Source: Tubulinosema ratisbonensis (lineage: Eukaryota; Microsporidia; Tubulinosematidae). Taken from it: 46,115 nucleotides of DNA. The position numbers and the translations under genes were made by a program. Positions 1-11,230 of this stretch are shown in pieces (position 1 is the stretch's first letter; the number at the start of each line of letters is the position of its first letter). The stretch is taken from assembly GCA_004000155.1 (NCBI GenBank), contig RCSS01000089.1, positions 1-46,115 on the forward strand, read 5' to 3'. The notes under the pieces are model-generated. The model saw only the letters and a list, made by a program, of their open reading frames with translations, searched no databases and was not told where the DNA came from.

Positions 1-422
1 AAAATCTCTATTAAAATTTTATTATGTTTTATTAAAATTTCTCTTTTTAATATTTAGGAAATTAAAAAACATTATTTTTCAAAAAGTTTTTTGATAACTT
101 TTATTTGTCTCAAAATACCTTATTTTTTTATATCTTAAACAATAAGCACAATATAAAAATATATCGGTGGGATTTACTAAATTTAAAAGAAAAAGTCTCA
201 TCTTAAAGTTCTAATATAGATTCTAAGTGTATTTAAGCATCCCAACCACTTTACTTATGAAAAGTTATATAGAGGATATAATAAAATGTTGATTAAAGAA
301 TTTTTATAAAAATTTAGTTGAAAGGTAACAATATACATTTTAAGTAGCAAATTCAGAATTTTTACAAATTCAGAGCAAAAAAAGCTTAAATTTTTTAAAG
401 AAAACAAAAAATAATTTAACTC
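1..422. other. Gene-free AT-rich window start
   Basis: I see no gene here. The sequence is AT-rich and runs up to the T-tract of the first dispersed repeat copy. A minus-strand open frame that begins inside that repeat and runs into this stretch is judged spurious. Confidence 0.5.
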
Positions 423-630
423 TTTTTTTTGTTGCCTAGAGATGGGAAATCCATACGAAGATCTTTTCGCTATACCTTCTTTATAAGAATATTCATACCT
501 AGTTGACGGAGACATACGGTAAAATATGTTTCCCATACTTAGGTATAGCTCAAGATACTGCGAGCCTTTCACCCGCTAAAACCCACCCCGTGCACTCTAT
601 CGACTGCCTAAGTTTACCTTACCTTGCAGG
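423..630 (-). repeat. Dispersed A-tailed repeat, copy 1 (long form)
   Basis: The 3' A-tail of the element reads as a T-run at 423-430, followed by the conserved terminal block GTTGCCTAGAGATGGGAAAT. Homology to the copy at 29610-29775 continues to about 592 (CCCCGTG). Beyond that, 605-630 matches the outer part of the 21768-21972 copy (ACTTAGG and TGCAAGG segments on the element strand), so this copy keeps more of the 5' part than the 29.6-kb copy. No convincing target-site duplication is visible. The element is probably a SINE or the 3' end of a LINE; no coding capacity is seen. Confidence 0.8.
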
Positions 631-2428
631 CTTTGCTCAAGTTTATTTAAATTAATCTCAGAGCTTAAAGTGAAATATAAAGTCATTAAAGAACAAATAA
701 GTAAAACCTATAAAGAAAGTTTAATTAAAAAAATTCAGATTCACTTTAAAAGATAAATCTATTGATTTTAAAAATCTTCCCTGCTAACATAATCTGTGAT
801 TTGAAAATATACAAATTTAATCTTGTTGTGTGTCCAAAAAGGATTAGTCGAATTAAAGGAGACGATTAAGATCTATAATGGTAAATTGGGAAATAAAAGC
901 CATTAAGCAATTATTTCCTCTTTAAGGAAAAAAACTTAAATTTTAAAAAAATTATGGATTCTGGTAAAAATACCATTAAAAACAAAAACAAGCTAGATAA
1001 GCCAAGTAGCACATCCAACCTAATTTCTATCTCTTGGCCGAAACTCTCTCATTTAAGGATTTACTCAGAAAATTACAGATAACAAAGGAGATCTAAAAAA
1101 TTATACACTTAAGTCTTGACTGGCTTAAGGAATGCTATAAGAAAGTGACGAAGGTAATAAAAAGTCTTCTACTAGAAGTAATTTAATTTTTTAAGTTTTA
1201 GACCAAGACCTAAAAGTATATACTAAGGTTTTGGAATCAAAGATGTTTTAAAGAAATTTTTTGCAATAAGTTATTAAAAGTTCAAAGTATTTTTATAAGG
1301 TACCTTCAAGAAGATGTTTTTCATTTAAAGAAGTCTCACAGAGACGAATCAAAGAAGGTTTTTATTTTAAATGCGATTTTATGTTTAAATTTATGCTTAC
1401 AAGGCAGGTAAAAATCTTTAGAAAATTTTTTTTTGTAAATTCTAAAAAAAAGAAATTTCAGACAAGAAAAGTAAATTTTAGAAGAAATTCCCTATTATCG
1501 CTAAATTTTAAAAATAAATTTGTTTTTAGGTGTAAACGTGACAAAGTTGTTATAAAGTGATTACAAAAATACTACATTGTATATTGTAATATTAAAATAA
1601 ATTTTTATCAGTCTTTTTAAGTGTGATTTGTTATTAAAAGAAGAACACAAACAATATTATGATAAATACACTTAAAGCAGAATGAGATTTTCTGACCATC
1701 TAAAGCTTTTAAATATTTATTTACATGATATTACCACAAGTTTTTAAAAAATTGGTTATTTTAGAAGTGAAATTTATGATGATATCAAAAAAATTTGATT
1801 ATATTTTTGACTTTTGTTATATTTTAAATGGTTTATTAACCTTACACTCTTTGTTTATATTTTTATAGATAAATGTTTTTATTAATCTATCTCATTCTAA
1901 TTTTTTATACAAATATTCTTAAAGGAAAGATAATAGTATTTCCTAAGATTAATAAATATCATCATCACCTTTTCTGTTGGGATTGTAGCTATTGACACAT
2001 TAAATCCTATGTTTTTATCCGAATAAAGGTAAAAGGCTTACTTTTTAATTCGCAATTCAATTATCATCAATTTTCTCGTAAACGAGGTACGAATTATCGT
2101 TTTTTGATTTAAATTAATTATTTTAGTTTGTAATTGCAAGATGAATCATTAGTTTTGTAAAATGATTTCAATGCTGATAGTTTATTTAATCTTGGCTTTA
2201 TGAACTTATAAAGTCTTAAGCATTTAAACTTGTTTTAAAGGAGGTTTCTATTGGGCCGATTTATTATTTAAGATTAAAATTAAACCATCATTTTTTTAAA
2301 TAAATAAGAAATTAATGAGTTTGTGCTGCGTCTTAAATGGAGTTTAGATAGTTTTTTATTTGGCTCAAAACAAAATAAATTAATTAATATTAGTTTTATT
2401 TGTAATAATATTTAGAGAATATTGGTTT
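631..2428. other. Intergenic, possible degenerate coding sequence
   Basis: There is no intact gene. The plus-strand frame beginning at 1270 stays open for 96 codons, to a TGA at 1558, which is long for such AT-rich DNA, and its translation is rich in Lys and Arg. A region around 830-920 also reads like eroded coding sequence, with many stops. I cannot assign a family. These may be remnants of a transposon, but chance open frames are not excluded. Confidence 0.3.
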
Positions 2429-2489
2429 AAAAATTCAATAATTTTTTGTTTTATTAACTGATAATGAAACAAAAAATTATTGAATTTTT
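2429..2489. repeat. Perfect 23-bp inverted repeat, 15-bp spacer
   Basis: Arms 2429-2451 and 2467-2489 are exact reverse complements of each other; the core is AAAAATTCAATAATTTTTTG on the left arm. The spacer is TATTAACTGATAATG. As RNA this would fold into a 23-bp hairpin without mismatches, and as DNA it could extrude as a cruciform. The neighbourhood has no recognisable gene until 2980. It could be a terminator-like structure, a small RNA precursor or a palindromic mobile remnant. Confidence 0.85.
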
Positions 2490-2975
2490 CCGTAAAAGAA
2501 TTCTTTTAACTCAAATTTTTAAAATTTTATAGCACTACAGGTAATCTTTAAGGTTTAATATATCAATAAACATTTATATTATTTTAGTGCATACATTAAA
2601 AAGGATCTTTTGTGTTCTTTTGACAAAATAATTCTAAAAAATACATTTTTTATCATTCCGCCAAATTAATTTTAATTTTAAAAAAATAACCAATTAAATT
2701 TTATTAAATGTGTTGGATTTTAATGATAAAATTTCTTCTTATTTTGTAATTTATCAAATTTAAAAAAAATTACTTGATAAATACAAGAAAAAACAGACAT
2801 TTTATCAAATAATTTCATAAAACCTTTTATCATTTTCTTCGTTTAAAAAATAGTAATCAAAAAATTTATTAGAAATTTAATATTTAATTGGTTTATTAAC
2901 AAATTGTAGATTTTCATCTTTATTCCCAATTGATCAATTTACATCAAAGAAATTAATTTGCCACATTAATTAATA

Positions 2976-2979
2976 CCCC
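2976..2979 (+). promoter_or_regulatory. CCCC motif abutting a start codon
   Basis: CCCC lies directly against the ATG at 2980, in otherwise AT-rich DNA. Microsporidian genes, especially highly expressed ones, often carry a CCC-like signal just upstream of the start codon, and this supports the reality and start of the short gene that follows. Confidence 0.6.
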
Positions 2980-3291
2980 ATGAAATTGGTAAAACGACTA
3001 ACAGTAACTTTACAATTCGAAGTGTTGCTCGTAATGATAGGATTAGTAATAATCATGGTTTACCATTTTAAAGGTTCAGTTAAGAAGTCAAAAAGGGAAA
3101 ACCGAATCAAAATGTTAAGACAGGACAGTGAATTGGGTCAGAACAGTGAGATGAATGATTTTTATGACGAAGTAGGTAATATTGACAACGACAATGAATT
3201 AAATAATAATGAAGGATCTGTGGGTGAGTTGACATATAATTTTGACTATCAGAATAAGTCTAACCCTAGTAAAGGAATTTTTAAGCTTTAA
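2980..3291 (+). CDS. Small single-pass membrane or secreted protein
   Basis: This 103-aa protein has one hydrophobic segment at about residues 13-30, preceded by K2, K5 and R6 and followed by a basic cluster (K31, K35, K36, K38, R39), so it could be a signal anchor. The rest is hydrophilic and Asn/Asp/Glu-rich, without a domain I recognise. The C-terminal part contains ELTYNFD, which loosely resembles a TYNFE motif in the secreted protein at 7345-8709. The start is supported by the CCCC motif touching the ATG. The gene stands alone in a gene-poor stretch. It is probably lineage-specific; it could also be the remaining piece of a longer gene. Confidence 0.55.
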   Translation: MKLVKRLTVTLQFEVLLVMIGLVIIMVYHFKGSVKKSKRENRIKMLRQDSELGQNSEMNDFYDEVGNIDNDNELNNNEGSVGELTYNFDYQNKSNPSKGIFKL

Positions 3292-5899
3292 TTAAATATT
3301 TAATTATTTAAAAAANAATAAAATATATTTTTTAAGAAATTTTCTATCAAATTTAAAGCACAATAAAAAAACAAACCAATCAAATTTCTCTTAAATGTAA
3401 TATCATTTCACCTTGTTTATAAAAAACTTCATTATGTTCAAATCTGTTAAAAAATATTGAATACCTTTTTAAAACATAATTTATTAAATTAAATTATAAA
3501 TTTACATATTTTTATGATTTTAATTTAAAAACAATTACCTTTGCAAAAATTAAAATTTGACTTCATCTTGGATAGATAAGAGGAAAATTTATTTGGTTGC
3601 TTGAAATGAAAATTAAATTTATTTGGTTGCAATTAAATTAAAAATCGGAGGAAAGGTATTTTTCCAGATAAATATTACTTCTTTTATTCATGTTGAAAAA
3701 CGTATCAACAAGTAAAACAATTCTTAGATTAAATAAGTATTTTTTATACAAAATAAATCCATTTTTCCAAAAAGCAATCTTCAAAATTCGCATTCTTTAA
3801 TATATTACTTTAAATTTTATTATTATTGTTATTATAATCATTTCGTCTCAAAAATTTCTTGAGCTTGGACCAAAATAATTTGATTATTTGAGTGTGTAAT
3901 TTTGTAATTAAATCTACAAATGTTTGGAATGGTTAACAGAATCGTGGTTGTATGGGTATTATTTTTGAAATACTTTAAAAGGAAGTAAATTCATTGGAAT
4001 GAACAGTTGAATTACTAGCATAAAATTTTCAATATATTTTTATAAAATATTTTTGGTTTTTTTTCTGAAGTCTTTTTAATGCGCACTTCATTGTTAGGGT
4101 ATCAATAGCTCCAAAAAATATTTTTACTTTCTTTTTGTCTACCTATTATATTTTCTTTGACCAATGAATCTTATCTATTTGAACTAAAAGCGTTCTCCAC
4201 TAATTGAAAATAAATATATTTTTTATCTATTTATAAATTATTATTCTAGTTCCTTTGAAAAATCTAAATATTGTGGGTAATGAAAACTCAGTAAAACATT
4301 TTCTTTGTTTATACTAAGGTTTTGATGAAATAAACTAATAATTGAATTTGTTGCTGTAAAATCAACTTAATTTTCGTTTTTGAGAAAATAACTGGGTGAA
4401 CAACTTCTGTTTGACAAAAAAAAGCATATATATTTAATATTGATTTTTTTTACCTTTGCATCTAGTCTTCTTGAACATTCTGAACAACGTATATAAGGAT
4501 AGGCTTTATATATAATAATATGATTAATCAGTACTCCTGCATTTCAATTTGTATCTTAAAAATTTTACAAAAACTTATTTTACCTGTTGATATATAAAAA
4601 GGGGGGAGTCTTTTGTGTGGGTAATATTTTCTCGCCAGGTTTTATTTTAATTGCGAACATTTAATCAATCATTATTTATTGCTAATGTAAATGCAATATA
4701 CTATCTTTTATTTAAAAAATGTAAATTATTTATAAATTTATATTTCTTTACTGTAAAAAAAGTAAAAAAATCTTTTTATTAAAAATAGAAGTGTAATTAG
4801 TTAATAATCTAAAAAAAAAACTTAATACATCTTAGTTGTAAAAATAACAAAAATTACTTTCTTATGTATATTATAAAATTCTTTTTTTGAATTAAAATAG
4901 AATTTTTAACTATCTAAAAAGTAAAAATATATCTGTTATTTACAATTATTTTGTTAGAAAAAATTGAGAATGAATAAAAAAGGATATTTAAGATACACTC
5001 TATCCATTTATTATTTATTTGATTAGATGTATTATCCAAATTTATTAATCTTATAGTTAGATATGACTTCAAAAACAGATGATGACAATCCGAAACAAGT
5101 TTTAAGAAATCAGCGGATGATTGATCTTAATAGGCTCAGAAAAACTATTTAAGAAAAAAATTTTAAATAAATATAATATCTGAGAAAATTTATCTATATT
5201 TTTGTAAAAAATCACCAGCTCCCAAGAGGAATAGCATATCCAACCCTTATTACAAACCTTACCTTTTATTGTATTTAACCTTCTAGAAAAATATCTTAAA
5301 ACCAATTTCTAACAAAAATGGCTTTTTTTGATATGAAATTCATTTTACAAAGTTATTACCTTTTGAATTTTGAATTATTCTTTATTATATTCAAAATTAT
5401 TCATTATTTTGTGATATATTTGATTTAAGAAATTATATTTACAATGTAATTTAATAAAATCTATAGAATTAATATATTAAAAATCCATTTGCAAAATTTT
5501 TTAATTAAATGAATCTATATTTAGTTAACGATTTGTCTAAATTATTTTAAATGTTTTAGTACCAACCAAAAATCGAATATCATCATCTTTAAATTTTTTA
5601 TTTCTTCTTTTAAAGCAGCTCTTAAAGGATTATTAATTAAGTGTCTAGCAAGTATAGATCTGATGAAACTAAAAAATTCCATAATTAATTTTATTATGGG
5701 ATTTTGGATAAATGACCTTTAATATTATATTATTGTTATTGGAGCCTATAAAACATTTTTTTGATGGTAAAACTTATGATAGTTTATGATTAATATATCA
5801 CAATAATATCTTATAAAGTAACTTGACAATTTGTTTAGATAGATTTAATAAAGTAATCTCCATTTAAAGAGCTTTCTTTTATTTTAAAACAAATACCTC
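3292..5899. other. Gene-free AT-rich stretch
   Basis: I see no supportable gene in these 2.6 kb. A direct repeat AAATTTATTTGGTTGC occurs twice near 3587-3630. A short frame at 5063-5152 encodes 29 residues rich in Asp, Asn and Arg that look coding-like, but it is too short to call. The opposing 67-aa frame at 5102-5305 has no recognisable features. One N lies at 3316. Confidence 0.4.
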
Positions 5900-6562
5900 T
5901 CCTCCGTTTTACTGGGTGCTAGCATACAGCTAATATTTGTTTCTTTGTTGGTTCTCACTAATCTTAACGCTTTTGAATATATCGGTCAATAACCATAATT
6001 CCTTAAGTGATGTGGATTCGAGGCATTCTCGTCAAAAAATACAAGACTTTATCATTTTTATAGCCCAATGATGAGTATAAATTTGTTTCGTTACATTTTT
6101 TTTTGTTACCTAGAGATGGGAAATCCATACGAAGATCTTTTTGTTATACCTTCTCGTTTCAACTTTAATTAAAGATTCCTTTCAATTGAAATACTAACGA
6201 ACCTTTTACAGAAAAATGCATATTTTTAGTGTTCTTGCTGCTGTACTCTGACTTTTATTTATATCTTCCTCGTTGAGGCGTCTACTAACTCTTGCTCGGT
6301 ATAATACAAATCTCCTAATATTAGTTGAGATGTCTTAACTTTTACCTTAAAACAAATGTTTTTCATGTTTTCTATTATTTTATAGGCCACTTGCCTTGTG
6401 ATGTCTACGTATTCCGATATCTCTTTGTCAATAGGTTTCTATAAAAACCTTTTCTTACTCTTTTTCTTAGTACGAATTAAATTTATTGCCTTTTTTACGT
6501 TTTTTGCGATTAAATCATCGTTAAAGACATTATCTTTTTTTTTTGTGAGGGTTGTCAAACAT
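5900..6562 (-). pseudogene. Broken helix-turn-helix coding sequence, transposase-like
   Basis: On the minus strand an ATG at 6562-6560 opens a frame that breaks in a ten-T homopolymer (6535-6544), where a one-base shift is needed. It then reads to a stop at 6259-6261 with one internal TAG (6439-6441). The encoded segment includes IDKEISEYVDITRQVAYKII, which has the spacing of a helix-turn-helix like those at the N-termini of Tc1/mariner and related transposases. A copy of the dispersed repeat (6096-6154) interrupts the region. Beyond it, about 6075-5955 again reads as coding-like on the minus strand with scattered stops. No DDE catalytic block was identified, so the transposase assignment is inference. 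Confidence 0.45.
6096..6154 (-). repeat. Dispersed A-tailed repeat, copy 2 (5'-truncated)
   Basis: This copy keeps only the terminal block: a T-run at 6096-6104, then GTTACCTAGAGATGGGAAAT and CCATACGAAGATC, ending near 6154. It lacks the rest of the element found in the long copies. It lies within the broken coding sequence on the same strand. The flanks GTTTCGTTAC and CGTTTCAAC may be a decayed target duplication, but this is weak. Confidence 0.75.
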
Positions 6563-7318
6563 GTTAAGGAAAGAAAATAAATTTTTAATATTATTTGTTT
6601 GATAAACAAATTATTGTAAAAATGAAAAACTTTGAATTTAATTTTGAATAACTGTAAATATAATAATGAATAACCTTGTAAATATAGTTTAGTTTATAAT
6701 TTTAATAAGAAATATTACTCAGCAAAATATAATATTTTAATAAAACAAATCACATTCTAAGAAATACTGCTTTCAAATATGTAAAAAGAAAAATAAATTA
6801 ATTATTTAAATTAAAAGAATATTTGTAAAATATAAATTAAACAAATAATTTATGTATAATTTTATATAAAAAACATAAAATGTTTGTAATATTATTATAA
6901 AGTGTTTTTAAAAAATTCTTAATGTCATTTTACTAATTAAAATATAAATTATAATTATAAAAATAATAAATCAATCAAATTTTAATGAAAAGAGAATATG
7001 AATCAATTATTCTAAAAATAGAAATTGGTCAAAAATTTATTAATTTTATATATTTTAACCAATTAACTATTTAATAACAAAAGAAAAATTTTTTGATTAA
7101 TTATCTAAAAAATGGAATATTGAATTTTACGTAAAATTCAATTTAAAAGTTATTTTTCGAATAAAAAAGTAAAAAAACTAATATTTTAATAGAATTTAAC
7201 AATTGAAATATTAAAACTAATAAATTCAAAACTTCATAATAAAAAATAAAAAAATTAATAATTCAAATTAGTCATCACTTTGTTTCCAAAAATAATTACG
7301 CAGATCAAAAAACAAAAG
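6563..7318. other. Very AT-rich spacer upstream of secreted protein gene
   Basis: There are no genes. The sequence is almost entirely A and T. A short palindrome ATTTGTTT-gat-AAACAAAT lies near 6595-6615. The stretch leads into the TATA-like box of the next gene. Confidence 0.5.
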
Positions 7319-7326
7319 TATAAATA
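7319..7326 (+). promoter_or_regulatory. TATA-like box TATAAATA
   Basis: TATAAATA lies 19 bp upstream of the ATG at 7345 and stands out by matching the TATA consensus exactly. In such AT-rich DNA the match alone is weak evidence, but the spacing fits the very short 5' leaders of microsporidian genes. Confidence 0.4.
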
Positions 7327-7344
7327 CCTTAGAAATTCTTAGCT

Positions 7345-8709
7345 ATGCATTTGATAAAAATACTACTAGCAGTAATCTTTTTTGTAGCAGTAACAATTAC
7401 CGGAGCAAAGATATCAGAAAGACGTCGAAATGTCTCTCTAGAATCGACTAACACTGAGAATTTGATAGTACCTCGGATTTTAATGTCTTACAAGCAAGAA
7501 AACAATTCTGACAATTCACTTTTTGACAGTTTAAATGAACATGAAAATTTAACAGAGACAGAAATAACAAACTTAAAAAATGAATTTCAACAAAGGATAA
7601 CTGAACGTGCTTCACATACAGAGAGTGATGATTTAAGTTTACAACCTAATGAAAATGGTTCATTTCTGATGTTAGGCGAGAAATTAGATGATTTCTACAA
7701 AGTTGTGAAAAGAGAAGTAGAAAATGCTGTGGAAGAGGTAAGCAATTTACCTTTGGATGAATCTTTTATTAATAGTTTTGCGATTACTGATTTAGAATTT
7801 AAAGGCTCCCCAGAATTTTACAAACATTCTCTCGCCAATCGTACAGACGAAGTTAGAAGATTAAAAAGAGATTTGACCAACGAAGACGAAGCAGAAAAAG
7901 ATACCCAAGAAAAAACTGATAACGATTTAGTAAGTGAAATTGGTTCACCAGTGACCTATAATTTTGAGTTATTTGTTGTAAAAACACAAGTTGATTTCAT
8001 AAGATCACAATACGCGAACAACCAAACAGAGTCCCAGAAATATTATTTAGACAAAATGCAAAAAGAAGAAGCAGAATATTACGAAGCAATCTATAAGTTT
8101 ATCAAATCAAACTTTAGAATGGCATCAAACGAAATAAAAATGTTAACTAATTATTACGAAAAAAACGAAGTTTACTTTTTTGAAGAAGAAATTACCTCAG
8201 AAGATGAAAAAGAATTAATTAACCAAGAAATTATTGCAAAGTTTGATTCACTTGAGAAAAGTTATAAAGAATACACTGACAGCATAAAAGATCTGTTTAA
8301 CTGTTGCGTTGATTTAGCTAATAAACTTCTTCCTATGCAAAAATTGATCTCTGGTTTTTATGATGTAATACCGGAAAATAAAAATGTCCAAAATTGGATT
8401 GGTGACACAGTTCATAAATCTTATGACAGTAAGAAGAAACTGATTAGTTTGGTGAGGTACGTTGTGAAAAAGGTGAATAATCAGTACAAAGTGTCTAGGA
8501 GAACAAAGACTAACTGTGCAGTTAAATATTCTGATAAGATTATTTCTGAAAAGGCGCATGATGAATGTAAAAATAAAACTGATTCTATGATGAAGATGAG
8601 GGAAGAGATAAGGAGAATTGGGAATGAAGTTAGGAAGAAGATTGCTGAATCTGTTAATGAGGAAAGGAAGTATTTAAAGAGTGAAGGATGGCAGATCAAA
8701 GATAATTAA
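7345..8709 (+). CDS. Secreted helical protein, lineage-specific
   Basis: This 454-aa protein begins with a clear signal peptide (hydrophobic core about residues 4-20, likely cleavage near Gly20-Ala21), so it is probably exported, to the spore coat, the parasite surface or the host. The mature part is highly charged and mostly helical, with heptad-like stretches around 215-310 and 410-445. It contains only four cysteines (C320, C321, C391, C408), all in the C-terminal third, which could form disulfides. RRLKRD at 171-176 is a candidate KEX2/furin-type processing site and would separate an acidic N-terminal part from the helical C-terminal part. I recognise no known family. It is flanked by long gene-free stretches. 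The start is the only ATG consistent with the signal peptide. Confidence 0.8.
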   Translation: MHLIKILLAVIFFVAVTITGAKISERRRNVSLESTNTENLIVPRILMSYKQENNSDNSLFDSLNEHENLTETEITNLKNEFQQRITERASHTESDDLSLQPNENGSFLMLGEKLDDFYKVVKREVENAVEEVSNLPLDESFINSFAITDLEFKGSPEFYKHSLANRTDEVRRLKRDLTNEDEAEKDTQEKTDNDLVSEIGSPVTYNFELFVVKTQVDFIRSQYANNQTESQKYYLDKMQKEEAEYYEAIYKFIKSNFRMASNEIKMLTNYYEKNEVYFFEEEITSEDEKELINQEIIAKFDSLEKSYKEYTDSIKDLFNCCVDLANKLLPMQKLISGFYDVIPENKNVQNWIGDTVHKSYDSKKKLISLVRYVVKKVNNQYKVSRRTKTNCAVKYSDKIISEKAHDECKNKTDSMMKMREEIRRIGNEVRKKIAESVNEERKYLKSEGWQIKDN

Positions 8710-11230
8710 AATAATCAACCGATTAANNNNAACAACTAAACTTATTTTTAATTTTTAATTAATTTTACAAATTAACATCTAATTTGTTTAAGAAAATTTT
8801 CTAAATTGCATTTTGAACTAAAAGAAAAGTTGAATTTTTTTAGTTTAATTTTAAATTTTTTATAAAAGAAAAAATTTTTTTTATTTTGAGAATTTTATTA
8901 AAAGTCATTCAAATTGTAATTTTAATGGAATAAATACCAAATTACTTTTTAATTCTTATGTAATTTAAATTTAAAAAAAACTTTATCAAAAAAATTCAGA
9001 AGAAAAAGAATTCTTGGCTATTTTTTAATTATTAAGTGATATTAGAAAAATTCTTAGTTGTATTTTTTAATATTAAAAAAGACTGGGTAAGTTTTAAATA
9101 AAATCTTTGATTTAAATGTGTAGATTTACACTATTTTTATAATAAGTGTACAATTAAGATATTCTATTTTAAAATAAAAGTTAATTTAATCTAAAAAATG
9201 ATTTAATTTTACACACTTTTATAATTTTTTTGATTACGTATATGAAGTTTTAAGAAATTTAATTAATTTATCACAGAAGCTCATAGGATATTTACCATAC
9301 ATTTCTTATTAAATGAGTATCTTTATATTCTATTTGATAGGCATAATGAGAAGTTTTTTTATAAATTTCCATCTTTAGCCAACAAAAGATACAACAAGAT
9401 GTTTAATCATTTTAATATGCATTTATTTGTATTATTGTTTATTTTTTAATTTTCTTAAAATGTTCTCTCAACTTCAATCATGTCTCCATTGAATATTTGA
9501 TCATATAAATTAATTTAAACAAATATTTCATCTTGGTTTTTAAAAACATTATAAAAGGGTTTTAAAATTGCATTGTAATGACACATTGCAAATAATACAT
9601 AATGTTAAAATCGATTAAAACTTAATTTTAAAAATATTTTCTTTGTATTTTTTTAATTTACAATAATATATGAATTATTTTAAGAATATCGGTAAGTTGT
9701 TTTTAATTTTTAATGATTTCTTTTATTTAAATTGGTATTATGTTTGTAATTTATTGTCTTTTGTGATGTTTTACATATTCTTTTATCTAATAAAAGTTAA
9801 ATTTTATTTACGTTAAACATATTGTAATTTCAATTATGTTTCTCGGATTATAAAAATCTTTGTATTTTTAACATCTAAATTTTAGATTTGTTGCACTTTC
9901 GTTAAAATTTTTTTATAAATCTTTTAAAATAGTTTTCGTTTATTTGTCTATTAAAAATAGCTAATATTAAATAAAAATTAAACATCAGATTTCTAAATGT
10001 TTAGTAATTATCATGTATTTAAAATACTAAAAAAATAATATTTTCGGTTAACCAATAATATTCTTTGAAGACAAAAGTTTAAGAGTTAAAAAAAGTAACA
10101 ATGAAGTTCAAACATTTTTTATCAAAATGTGAGTTTTTTAAAATAAGCTTTTCAATTAGTTCATATTTTAGCTCTTAAATGTATTTTTGGGGTTTTTTCA
10201 AAATTATTAAAAAATAATGAAAGAATTTAAAGTTGAAAGTGATAATAACCCTTTTTAGATAAAAAATAACCATATAAAAAAATCAGTTAAAAAATGTTTA
10301 ATATACTTTCACAATAAAACTTCTACAGGTACAAAAAAAGGAGCATTAAAATTTTATGGTTCATAGATTCTTACAATTTACAATCACAAATAATTCTTAT
10401 AAAAAATGAAAATAGAATTTTCTTATAAAAAATCTTCTATTTCTCAAAATTTCTTTGAATTTAAATCAGGTTTCTTTTATTTGCTTTAATTTCCTTTTCA
10501 AAAACAATGTATTTAAAATAAAATTAAAAAAATCTCTATGTATCTTACTTTAGAGTCTATATACAAATAGTAATACCATTTAACAAAATATAAAATAAAC
10601 TTTTCAGCAATATTTGAATTTTTTTGCGTTTGAAATTTAAAGCATTTGTTTTATTTATAAATCTATAAACCTAAATCTATAATAAATTAACAATTTTGTA
10701 AAGGAATCAAATAGATACTAAATAACAAAGTAAATTCTTAATAAATAAAACTTTCCGTATAAAATTGAAAACTATTAATAAAAATTACTATTGATTTATA
10801 TGTTTTTAAGGTTTTTTTATTTTTAATACACAATTTTTCTTTATAATCTATAATTTTATGAACACATAAATCTAAAAAATTTTGTTTAATGTAGATTCTA
10901 TAATAATTTTTCATACATTAGCCTTATAAGATGAAAAAATTTTGGTGCTGCTAGCTTATAAAGAATAACCTATCTATAGATTGTAAATTTAATATATTAT
11001 TTTTATTTTTTATCATTTTTACGGAACCTAGAGATTATAATAAAAAGTATACCTCTAACTTTAACAATATATAATATTATTATAAAAAATCCATTTTAGT
11101 TCTATCCAGATTATTTGGCTCTTGTTTAAATTTTTTAAAAAATATTTTTTTGAACACAATATTTCAAATATGGCATTTTTTTATGTGATGATACATAAAT
11201 GTCTATAAATTAGAAGCTTTCTTAAATATT
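8710..11230. other. Gene-free AT-rich stretch
   Basis: I found no gene in these 2.5 kb on either strand. The sequence is low-complexity AT with no long open frames. A four-N gap lies at 8727-8730, just after the preceding stop codon. Confidence 0.5.

Noticed and set aside
255..572. Minus-strand 105-aa open frame
   Set aside because: It starts inside repeat copy 1 and its N-terminal half is the translated repeat; the rest is AT-driven composition.
5102..5305. Minus-strand 67-aa open frame
   Set aside because: No motif, start signal or recognisable composition; chance length in AT-rich DNA.
6008..6030. GGATTCGAGGC resembling a tRNA B box
   Set aside because: No matching A box, acceptor stem or anticodon arm can be placed around it.
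6398..6580. Plus-strand 60-aa open frame rich in Phe
   Set aside because: It is the antisense shadow of the minus-strand helix-turn-helix fossil, which has the better coding composition.
8314..8699. Two minus-strand open frames
   Set aside because: They lie wholly within the 454-aa secreted protein gene on the opposite strand, with no supporting features.
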